From assembly GCA_038093975.1 (NCBI GenBank), contig JBBPTG010000161.1:1-56550 (forward strand): 56,550 nt of DNA, read 5' to 3'. Positions 43,487-53,630 of this stretch are shown here, piece by piece (positions within the stretch are counted from its first letter, which is position 1; each line of letters begins with the position of its first letter). A program made the translations under genes and the position numbers. A model generated the notes under the pieces. That model had not been told where the DNA came from. It did not search any database and saw only the letters and a program-made list of their open reading frames with translations. Origin of the DNA: Chalciporus piperatus. Taxonomy: Eukaryota > Basidiomycota > Agaricomycetes > Boletales > Boletaceae.

Positions 43487-44791
43487 CTACTCACTAGTAG
43501 CCTTTATGAGTTCCATCTCAAACACCTTCATCTCGAACGCGTGTTTGAACAGTGTGAATAATTTGCCAGGGACTGCGAAAACGATTTCTTCGAATACGCC
43601 ACTGAATTTGGCCGGCTTCGTCTCCTCTTTACCTGCTTCTGTTCCCTCCTGACTCCCACAAACCAACAACTCGGCCCAAAGTTCGGCAACCATCTCGACC
43701 TTGTTCTGGCTGGAACCGCACCCGAACGCACCAAGCACGAGAGCGCGGTCGCCGCGCATTTCGAAGATACGCAAGGCGCGTGCCATTCGATCCCGCATCG
43801 TGGTTCGTATACCGTCCTCAAAGACATGAGCATCGGAGGAGGTGATGAGGTAATTTTGTCGAATAGCCGCAGCGTTCACAGGGACACTTGAAAGAACGTT
43901 GACGATATACGGTGCGATGGTCGAACCAGAACGTGCCGGGACCTGGTCTATGTCAATATCGTCATCGTCGTCTCTACGGAAGGCGACAACGCCAGGACTG
44001 TAGACCATTGAGTGGTCATGAAGACCTGCGCCGTCAACGTTCAGAAATTTGCGATGGGTACCATAGAATTCCTTTGCTTGTTCAGAGCGTAAGCTAGCTA
44101 CAAGTGATGTAGAGCGTGCAATGTTTTCCTCTTGCTCGTCGCCTCCATGCAAGAACCCACCACCTGGTCGCTTAGCAGACGCAAAGGATAGGATACCCAC
44201 GGAGGAAGTAGGGAATGCATTGGGTGACTGCCTCATGAATTGAGGGCTTTCGGCGATTAGATGTCTTGCCGCAGTCAAGGTACACTGAGCCGTGAATCGG
44301 ATGTTACTGGAATTAGAGTTGGGTGAGGATGCCCTGAACCCACGCCAATTGGCTAGGTCAGGCGAACAATGTGGATAAAACGTGGTTCCCTGCTTGCTGA
44401 TGACAATTTGCGGTGCGATGTTGTAGAAAATCTGCGCGACGGTCGACGACGGGTCTTCCATGGAGTTGACTATACCCATTGGCTTGGAATACTGGAAAGC
44501 AGATGGAGAAGCGCGAAGATGGGAGTTGGTGGTGATTGCCTGTACGACGTACTTGCCATCTCCAAGGACGATCCGTTGCGTATCGTGGGCAGTTTCAGCC
44601 CATACCGAACGTTTCTCGCGGTGAGCTGCAAATGCCAGTCGTCTTCGCTGACGATTGTGGTATTCTCGCTTATGCTGACGCTTTGAGCATGCTATCCTGA
44701 TGGATGGCTGCTTGATTGCAGTCAAATGGTGTATTGGAGTGGTGGATCGTGCCCTACCTTGGGGCACTTTGCGAGTTGACTTGCGCGCCAT
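43487..44791 (-). CDS. Microbial-type poly(ADP-ribose) glycohydrolase (TIGR02452/DUF2263)
   Basis: Removes ADP-ribose from proteins in the related bacterial and fungal enzymes. A single exon; from ATG at 44791 it codes 434 residues, and the frame stays open to an ATG at 44935. The signature loop is FASAKRPGGGFLHGGDEQEE, with the Gly triplet and catalytic Glu pair. It is followed by NIARSTSL, MVYSPGVVAFR and, further on, RALVLGAFGCGSSQNK, the diphosphate-binding macrodomain element. The N-terminal region is basic (MARKSTRKVPQGRARS), which may direct it to the nucleus. The gene stands divergently to the short fragment at 44989. Confidence 0.88.
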   Translation of the reverse strand: MARKSTRKVPQGRARSTTPIHHLTAIKQPSIRIACSKRQHKREYHNRQRRRLAFAAHREKRSVWAETAHDTQRIVLGDGKYVVQAITTNSHLRASPSAFQYSKPMGIVNSMEDPSSTVAQIFYNIAPQIVISKQGTTFYPHCSPDLANWRGFRASSPNSNSSNIRFTAQCTLTAARHLIAESPQFMRQSPNAFPTSSVGILSFASAKRPGGGFLHGGDEQEENIARSTSLVASLRSEQAKEFYGTHRKFLNVDGAGLHDHSMVYSPGVVAFRRDDDDDIDIDQVPARSGSTIAPYIVNVLSSVPVNAAAIRQNYLITSSDAHVFEDGIRTTMRDRMARALRIFEMRGDRALVLGAFGCGSSQNKVEMVAELWAELLVCGSQEGTEAGKEETKPAKFSGVFEEIVFAVPGKLFTLFKHAFEMKVFEMELIKATSE

Positions 44792-44988
44792 AGAGAATGT
44801 TAGTTTGTGTGTAGTGTCGAGGATGTTGGTGGGGGTGATGATGGTGGTTGTGGTCATTGTTGTGCTGCGGTGGCAGTGTCGCCGTCTAAAGAAATATATT
44901 TGTTTTTGTTTGTTGCCACCGGAATATTCCACCACACACCTTGAATCACTACTACCATCAATCTTCGTGATACCTCAGGATACCTCCC

Positions 44989-45165
44989 ATGCCTTTCTTC
45001 CAGAACTCATCGAATGTAAATGCCTCTCATGGCACCTTTAACGATGTCACGGGAGATCAGGCCTTAACCGATAACAGCAACCACAGCACCATCTCTAATT
45101 CGGGGAACACTACCACTACAAGCAGCTCAACCTCGACCACTGATTCGTCTGTTCATCACACCATG
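44989..45165 (+). pseudogene. N-terminal fragment of an expanded mushroom gene family
   Basis: Reads MPFFQNSSNVNASHGTFNDV and then a Thr/Ser-rich stretch (NTTTTSSSTSTTD), an opening seen on many mushroom NACHT or kinase-like hypothetical proteins (from memory, not searched). A donor GTGAGA follows the ATGG near 45165, but no recognisable downstream domain can be attached. A truncated gene or a very short real gene are both possible. Confidence 0.45.
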
Positions 45166-47053
45166 GGTGAGATCCCTCGGGTGCATCCTCATGTAATAGC
45201 CTGCCTCACCAGTGATCAGGGGCACCTGTCCCTCTGCTTCTGCCTGAACCTATGGAGGAGTGATCTCATTATTCCGCCCTGTGGGGCGGGGTAGTGGGGT
45301 GGAAATGTATTTTTTTTATGTAAGATCCTTTTCCGCTGTCACTTCGAACCTTATGTGGCAGTTCTCTGAATGCTTCCGTGGGGGACAGATTACTATGATG
45401 CATTGTACCTATTGTACCCGTGTACCTTGCGGAATGACAGCGAGCGACAGCGAATGTCTCTATTGGGATCAGCCTAATAAATCAACCGTCGAAAATACGC
45501 GAATCACTTGTCGGAGCGACAAAACGTCAAATCGTTTGGGCTTGACAACGTAAGCAGATCTCGCCATATGCCTATGTCCAAGGCTGTTCCCCGGAAGCCC
45601 TTAGTCTCCAGTAGCTGACCTAACAGGACCTAACCCTCTGTAATCGATTTCTCGCACATACAATACAAGGCTTGAGCGTGAACTGCGATATTAACGCCAT
45701 CGTGCATTTTGAGACGACTTGTGTTCTGTCCGACTTCCACCAGATTCAGAAAATGCTCGCTCTTCGGCAAGGTGAGCAAGGACCTTGTGGCGCATTTCAC
45801 TCATTGGCTGCGAGTCTTCGATTCGGAGCCATTATCGCGAGCTCAGCCCTGAGTGGGAAGGTCGTCATTGACTGTACCTTCGCGTTATTGGAGGCCACTC
45901 CTTTGCATTTTGAGATCACTTTTTGGAGAGCCTTCAACTTTCAAGACCATCTGCATTATGTACATCCACCGTGACCCTACCAGTGCTTTTAATCGACATA
46001 CCTAAATGAACTCAGTTGTTCTTCGTGTTGCATGGAGCCGTCTTAGTGTGCGGTCGTCTATAGGACTGGACTTGATTTAAAACATCGTCTTTCTCCAGAA
46101 GACAAGCTTTATTCTCTGATCTTGGGCGATTTCACCCAACATTGGTCCAAGTCAACACCTTAGACTTGCAAGTTGTCCATGTTTGGTTTTCCCGTCATGA
46201 AGAGTGATTACACGTATCGATTGGTGCTGGAATTGTGGTTGACCTCACCATCCCGGACTGGCATATTTCGTGGAGGGTGGAGAGTCTGAGAATAGCACGG
46301 ATGAGGCGCCAGCGCTCCCCATGGGCGGCCGTGTTCCAACGTGCTTCAGGTGAGCATTACGTCCACTTTCTCAACACGGCTGATACTCACGTATAGCATT
46401 TCCGTGTTTTCACACCCCGTCGACCGTATCCACTGTATGCTCTCCCATTGTGCGCATTGAGGACACCGCTTAAAAATTGCTCCCTACATCAGCTTCCATC
46501 AATAACTCGCGGTCACTAGAATTCGTGCGGGCATCACATGGCTGTCACATCCGGCTGCAAGTTGATGAGGATGGAGTTTCATCCCGGGGTTCGAGTGGCT
46601 CTGGAGTCCCAGGAACTCATCATACCGACTGTGGGGTAACGACACGAATGGTCACATGGTGCCAGCGAACAAAGTTGAACGTTGGACGTTGGACGTTCAA
46701 TGTTAAACCCCGCGAATGTCAGCGGGAAGCCCACTCCATCTCACGTGCCCATCCGCCTCGGTGGGGAAGTCATGACTTTCCCTTGCTGGGCGGCGTCCGA
46801 TGCAACAAACCCGCAATGGCAGCGTTCATACATATGCCATATTCAGGGGAAACACTGTCAGTTTATTCTGACGCCTATCATAGACCAAGAACGTGTCAAA
46901 TGCGCCGGTTCGAAGACTTGGCATCCCGTTCAGCCGACTCGCAGTCACGAGTGACAGCTGGTTACGAACACCCTGGTCTGAGGGACCGTTACTTATAGTT
47001 CAGGAGTTCCAGGTTATGGGGTTGTGGTCCCAAATCCCCCCTCTTGTTTCATC
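45166..47053. other. Intergenic, no gene recognised
   Basis: About 1.9 kb with short open frames only (the longest is 173 codons at 46477, Ser/Arg-rich, with no motif). The right end is the upstream region of the first permease gene. Confidence 0.4.
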
Positions 47054-49504
47054 ATGTCGACGAACCACGAGAAGGCACAGGAGTTCTACGAGGAGGATGC
47101 CGGCGTTGCCAGTCTAGGCGGTGACCATGGAATCCTGGAACCAGAAGCACGACGAGCTGCTGAAAGGCAGCTAGTTCGGAAACTTGATTTTCGACTGCTG
47201 CCCACAGTTGTGGTCATCTTCTTGATGAACTACATTGATGTGCGTTGCCAATTTGCTGCAACGTTTCGACTTTGGCTGAGTTAGATTTACTTTATAGCGA
47301 GTTGCGATCACAGCTGCCCGGCTGAAAGGTCTGCAAACGGACTTGGGCTTATCCGGTATGTTCCCACTTGTTTCCGAGATCAGACAGCTCACAACGACAT
47401 AGATGTCCAGTACTATACTGTAGTAGCAATCTTATATGCGTCTTATTGTCCTGCTCAGATTCCCTCTAATATGGTAAGTGCTCTCGCGTCTTTCGCTCCT
47501 ACAATGTCTGAGACAAATTAAGGCTTTAAACTATGTCTCGAGGTTCGTGAGATCCAATTGGACCTCAATCCTGAGTGTGGCTTAACAGGTTCTTGCAGAC
47601 CCACATTTTACATTGGCACCTGTGTCGTTCTCTGGGGTTTGGCAAGTGCCCTTACCGGAATCACACACAACTTTGCCGGGATCATGGCTTGTCGTGTTTT
47701 CATTGGGTTGCCTGAGGCAAGTCTAGGGAATTCAGGAGGACGAATCCAGCTAATGTCATTTGTGACTTCAGGCTGCATTCTACCCTGGTTCTATCTATCT
47801 TTTGTCGAGGTGGTATACAAGAAAGGTTGGTTTTTCTCGTGCGAGGTTCCAAGGATTATAATAGATCGTTCTCACCACAGGAATTGGCCTTCCGATCCGC
47901 TATTCTCTACTCCGGATTGCTTGTCTCGAATGCTTTTGGAAGTGTGAGCCTCTCTGTATTTCGTCCTGTGCATGCTTCAACTTCTGACGCCTCAATCTCA
48001 TCCAGCTATGGGCTGCAGGTATTCTTGGAACCATGAACGGGGCCATGGGCATCGCGGCATGGAGATGGTGGGTTTGTTGGTTACTTCGACCTCAAATGTG
48101 CCGCTTACACCCCGGTTTGATTAAGGCTTTTCTATATCGAGGGAGCTATCACTATAGTCATTGGTTTCCTGGCCATGTATGTCCCATTGGTTATTGTCAT
48201 CTTTCTTTGTTTTACTGATGCACCATAGGTGGCTGCTCCCTGACTATGTGCGTTTGGAGGTTCTATGCTTACCATGTTCCTGACTTGAAATTCTCGGTAG
48301 CCTCACAACACCAAGTGGCTATCCCCCGCGGAGAGACACTTGGCGCAAGTCCGTCTGGCGGAAGATGCTGGAGAAGCCGATTCAGATTCCGGGAATGCCT
48401 CGTGTGTCCCAGTTCATCTGTCTCCAACCTTCCTGTTCCAATTATGTCTACAGGGTTTTCGAAGGACTCAAATTGGCCCTCAAAGATCCCAAGGTTCCCG
48501 TTTTCATGCTCATGTGTTGCTCTCAACTGCTGGGCCTCAGTTTCGTCAACTTCTTCCCAACGTACGTGTGAACGAGCGAGATCCGCCGAAGCTTGAGTAA
48601 CAATAATATCCTTTAGGCTTACTGCGACCCTCGGCTACTCCACGACAAACACCCTTCTGATGGCAGCGTAAGTCTTTTCCCCCCTTTCGCTTTTCCTCGC
48701 CTTCTAACTGCATTGTCATTAGCCCACCGTGGATCTTTACAGCCATCGCGACCATTATTAACGCGCGTCATGCAGGTAATTTCACAATTATCATCTCCAC
48801 AGCCTTCGCTGAAGTGTTCGGAACTTTAGATGCCACCGGCGAGCGGTTCTTCCACCAGACTGCCTGGTGGTGGGTAGTCATTTTGGGATACATCATATCC
48901 CTCTCGACGATGACGACCGCGGGCCGGTACTTTTCGATGTTCCTCATGACATCTGGGTACTGTGGTAAGTGTGGCATTATCCATATCCCTTGTTCCCTCC
49001 AACTTAAAACGCTGCCAGGTTTCACACTTACATTAGTGTGGGTCTCCAATGCCATTCCTCGGCCTCCAGCCAAACGCTCCGCAGCGATTGGCTTGGTAAA
49101 CGGTTTTGGAAACCTTGGCAATTTGTACGTCGTCATCATTAAGACAACCGACTGATTCTGACCACGGTGTGATGCTCAAAGGATCGGGTCATTCATTTGG
49201 CAATCCAACTGGGGCCCCCAGTATCACCAGTCCATGATCATTGCTCTATGTGCTCTCGTCTTCGCGAGCTCCCTCAGTTTTGGTAAGGGTCATATCTCAC
49301 TCCACGAAAGAAAGTGCGCTCAGTGGATACGTGATAACAGTTGTCCGATTTTTGCTCGTTCGGGAGAACAAACGCATGGATAAAGCGGAGATGGATCTCA
49401 TGCATGGACCTGAACGCGAGCGGATTGAAGAAGCTGCAAAATTGGAGGGCATTACTTTTGATGAAGCGGTGAAGCGGAGAATGGGTTTCCGTTATTTGTA
49501 CTAG
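47054..49504 (+). CDS. MFS permease of the allantoate (Dal5/ACS) family, copy 1
   Basis: A proton-coupled uptake carrier of the plasma membrane with twelve expected spans, split by more than ten introns that I could follow in frame. Signatures: RKLDFRLLPTVVVIFLMNYI then DRVAITAARL (the family's Asp-Arg), SYCPAQIPSN, GIMACRVFIGLPEAAFYPGS, LLSRWYTRKELAFRSAILY, WLFYIEG, LLPDYPHNTKWLSPAER, NFFPTLTATLGYS, VSNAIPRPPAKRSAAIGLVN and the end EEAAKLEGITFDEAVKRR. Intron 47717-47771 starts with GCAAGT, a GC-AG intron; copy 2 has GT there. Start ATG at 47054 follows the upstream in-frame ATG at 47024. Allantoate, ureidosuccinate, nicotinate or vitamin-like anions are typical cargo; none can be picked. Confidence 0.9.
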
Positions 49505-51050
49505 TTAATTCCAGTAATGCTGGGCGTATTGTTCGAATATTCATATACCATGATCACAGCAAAGTTTTGTGCAGCATCATTGTCCCCACTGATCGTCTGC
49601 ATGTATGGAGACCATACGTAATACGTTTGGGCGCCTGACAGTGGCCGCGCTATTCACGGTCCAACTATCATAGAATTGCCCTGCCTCCACGAGCACGAGT
49701 GGCATGAGAAGCCACTTTGTAGCTGGCAGGACTGATCAGTGGGTCGGTACGCCGCACGGAGTAACGAATATCCTAGCCCAGCATTATAATAACAATATCG
49801 ACTGTCATATTGTTTATTAGGTCGGCTACTGGAGACTAACTTTTACCCCGCATTTTACCCCAGACCAGTGGCGGGCCAGCGCTGAGTTTGACCATTGTTT
49901 TGTTTCAACACACCAAAAATTTTGCGTGTGGCACCTCTGAAGGCCTAAGTCCTAATCCACTGGCAGACCGACTCGGAGGGATGTGGTCTCACTTGGTACC
50001 CGGGCCTTCTCTTCCGAGCCTTTCCGAAAGCGCGGAAACCGCAAGAAGCACTTTCTGATACTGCACGGAACGGAAGGCACAGACTACCAAATCTGTTCCC
50101 AGCCCCGCAAGATCTGACAGCTCCCCACCAACAGATCTGCCGATACGCCGCATCTATCATCATAAAGCATCGCTTGCCACACATCCACGTGCACCGTGAT
50201 TGTCCGCGGCCTCATTGAATTGTTCAGGTCATGTGCGTGTCCACAAACCCTTCATTAAAGTTCGTGACGCTCATCCCAATGTGCTACATGTCGTCCACCA
50301 CAAGCGCTGACAACGTTGCCGTGACAGCCACCGACTACATACCAAAGCATACCAATCATTCTTTCTTTCAAACTCAATGGGGGATGATGCATGATGGCAA
50401 CCTAAGCTCCGTTTCAGGCTGCAATTGTTTTTGGTCTTGTGATGGCCAGTGCCAAGATCCAAACGGAGAGACGGAGGTTCCGTGCACGTCGGCCCCACTG
50501 ACATGGACAACCGAAGGAACCCCACCGCTTACAACGACGTACGTTCACAATTTCATGACAGGGTGATCTCGCAGGCTCACCCCCAACTCAAATCATCGTG
50601 CTGCTGCCGACCATTATTTCTGTTATTATAGTGAATGAGCATGTCAATACGATCATCCACCGTGACATTTCCTGAAAGTGGGGTACGTCTTATGTCAGTG
50701 CCTCAACGCGAAACTACTCAGGCATTACATACTGCATAGGCACCACGCGAGACGCGACCCCCAGAATGTGTCTGGGGTACGGTTGCTTCCATATGCACCA
50801 ATCCGAAAGCGCGTTATGGGCCTGGAGTGCCTGAAGCGTTGAACGTTGTGGAGTATAGATCAATCCCTGGATATCATTTGATTGGATCTATAGATCAACC
50901 ATTATTTCCGCCAAGCTTGACCCCGTGTTCCATGACCGGCTCGATAACGTCTGGGGGGTTACGACTGGTGCAAGGTATTTAAAGCCTCTCGAGCATTTAG
51001 CGAGGTGAGGCCTCTATCTCTTCGCCGTACCCCACATCATAATAACCGCG
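49505..51050. other. Intergenic between the two permease copies
   Basis: About 1.5 kb. A 111-codon plus-strand frame (50231-50566) contains a Cys-rich stretch (CNCFWSCDGQCQ) but no strong signal peptide or known family, so I do not call it a gene. The right part is the promoter of copy 2. Confidence 0.4.
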
Positions 51051-53630
51051 ATGTCGGTCGACGAGAAGAAGTCAGAATCCTTCACGGAGCAGGCAGTAGT
51101 CCAGCCAGATGCGGATGATTTTGTGCTGCTGAGAGAGGAGAACCGCAAGGCAGCGGAACGGAGTCTTGTCCGCAAACTCGACCTCAGGCTGATGCCTACC
51201 GTCGTCGTCATATACGTGATGAATTATATCGACGTAAGTGCTTGCCATCGTGCTACGCCATCGCTGATGCACGTATCCTCGTATTTAGCGTGTCGCTATC
51301 ACTGCTGCTAGACTAAAGGGTTTAGAAACGGATCTCCATTTAATAGGTAATCCGATACGAAGTCGATGAAGCCAACGCTGACACTATTTCAGACGTTCAA
51401 TACGCAACAACTATCGCTGTATTATATGCCTCATACTGTCCTGCGCAAATCCCTTCTAATATGGTGCGTACCCTGATGCTCTTCATATTCTCGCGCACTT
51501 AAACTTGCCGTAGATCTTGGGCTACATCTCAAGGTCAGTATCATTCATAGATGTTCATGACAGGGGCTGAACGCTCATGCATTCCGGGTGTGAAGGCCGT
51601 CTTTTTACATCGGGGCCTGCGTCGTGGCCTGGGGTTTGACCAGTGCACTGACTGGGGTTCGTCACGCGCTTCTTGAAGCCCCTTTTCATTCACTAATGTT
51701 CACTACAGGTTACCAAAGATTTTGGTGGTATCATGGCTTGTCGTATTTTCATCGGACTTCCTGAGGTAATGCATCTCAGTCGTCCATTCCAATTTTTGAC
51801 TTAGCTTTCTTCGCAATAGGCGGCCTTCTATCCTGGATGCATGTATTTGTTGTCAAGATGGTACACGAGAAGGGTGAGTTTGAATCCCTCGTTCGCTTTC
51901 ATTCCTCTCATGTTTGGATCTTCACAGGAATTGGCACTGCGTTCAGCCGTCTTCTATGTCGGACTGTTGATCTCTAACGCATTTGGAAGTGTGCGTGCAC
52001 TGTCTCCCTGAGAGTATTCCCAACTCTTATTTGTTATCAGCTCATAGCGGCTGGCATTCTTGGAACCATGCAAGGAAAACTAGGAATTGCGGCATGGAGA
52101 TGGTATGTAATGAGTTAATGCCCATATTACTTGGCTCATCCATCGACTTACAGGTTGTTCTATATTGAGGTGCATCCTGGCCCTCCGAGCTTCCGTCGGA
52201 TAGCTGACAAACTATGCTTTAGGGAGGCATCACGATGTTCTTTGGACTGCTGACCATGTGCGTAATTCACTCCCAGATTCTGGGGAGTATTTCGGAACTC
52301 AATTTTCCTCTCATGACTGTCCAGGTTTCTTCTCCCGGACTATGTAAGTGTCGATCTTTAGGAGGCGTGATCGTGGATATTTATTGAACGGTTGATGCGA
52401 TCGTTAGCCACACAACACTCGGTGGTTATCTCCTGCGGAACGCCGCTTAGCACAAGTCAGGCTTGCAGAAGATACAGGAGAAGCAGATCAAGATTCTGCC
52501 GATGCTACGTGAGTCCTTGGGAACCTGGGAAGCATCCTTGCTGATTCATCGATCTGCCGCAATGATGTAACTTTGCGTTCCAAAATCTTTGACCACCTAC
52601 AGCATCTGGGATGGCTTCAACCTCGCAATTCGTGACCCCAAAGTTTGGGTTTTCATGTTTATGGGCTGTTCTCAGCTGTTGGGTTTGAGTTACATCAACT
52701 TCTTCCCCACGTAAGTTCTTCACTTATGCATTGTGCCGAGGTTCATGAGACGAATTTCGTAGTTTGACCGCAACCCTTGGGTACAACACGACGGTTACTC
52801 TCCTGATGGCTGCGTGAGTACCTCAATGGTCATGGTGGCCCTTCCTGGTTTAATGCCTCCTGATACAGTCCGCCGTGGGTATTTGCGTCAATAATGTGCG
52901 TGATCAACGCCTGGCATTGCGGTGAGTAATTCGAATGTGAGGCTGAGCGTGCATTGAAACGCTACACAGACAAAACCGGAGAACGCTTCTTCCATATTGC
53001 GGGCTGGTGGTGGGCAGTGGTTCTTGGGTATATCATTGCCCTGTCCACCATGTCGACTGGGGGAAGGTATTTCTCGTTGTTCCTTATGACGACTGGGTAC
53101 TGTGGTGCGTAAGGCATTTGCAACTTTTCTGTGTGTTCTCATTGTGTTCTCTAGGTTTTGCGTTGACATTGACCTGGGTTTCGAATGCGATACCCCGTCC
53201 ACCTGCGAAGAGAGCCGTGGCGATGGGCTTGGTTAACGGATTCGGCAACCTCGGCAACTTGTGCGTTATCATTTTATAGGGTACAATATTTCTCATCGTC
53301 TCCTGCAGGATGGGGTCCTACGTCTGGAAAGCAACCTGGGGTCCGGAATATCACCCGTCCATGATCATCGCAATCGGTGCTATGGTGATCGCAACTATCC
53401 TGGGTTTCGGTGCGTTTAAGCTCAGCGCTCGTTCTTCTGTGTCAACACTCGCTAATTCTGTTTCAGTCATGCGTCAAATGTTGATTCGCGAGAACAAGCA
53501 GATGGACCTCAAGGACAAGGAGCTCATGGAAGGTTCCGAGGGCGAGCGTATCAAGGAGGCGGCAAGGCTGGAAGGTATCACCTTGGAGGAAGCGATGTAT
53601 CGTCGCAAGGGATTCCGTTACATGTACTAA
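51051..53630 (+). CDS. MFS permease of the allantoate (Dal5/ACS) family, copy 2
   Basis: Tandem paralogue of the 47054 gene. Seen in order: MSVDEKKSESFTEQAVV, RKLDLRLMPTVVVIYVMNYI then DRVAITAARLKGLETDLHLI, YCPAQIPSNMILGYISRPS, GGIMACRIFIGLPEAAFYPG, LLSRWYTRRELALRSAVFY, LLPDYPHNTRWLSPAERRLA, SQLLGLSYINFFP, WVSNAIPRPPAKRAVAMGLV and a C-terminal LEGITLEEAMYRRKG. Two introns here have no counterpart in copy 1: 51657-51708 (between ALTG and VTKDF) and the one splitting YIE from GGITM (about 52169-52223). The carrier looks complete. Substrate unknown. Confidence 0.9.

Noticed and set aside
46560..46610. GGGTTCGAGT resembling a tRNA B box
   Set aside because: No A box, acceptor stem or T-loop pairing around it.
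50231..50566. Cys-rich 111-codon frame, possible small secreted protein
   Set aside because: No clear signal peptide cleavage pattern, no family match and no promoter features; too weak to call.
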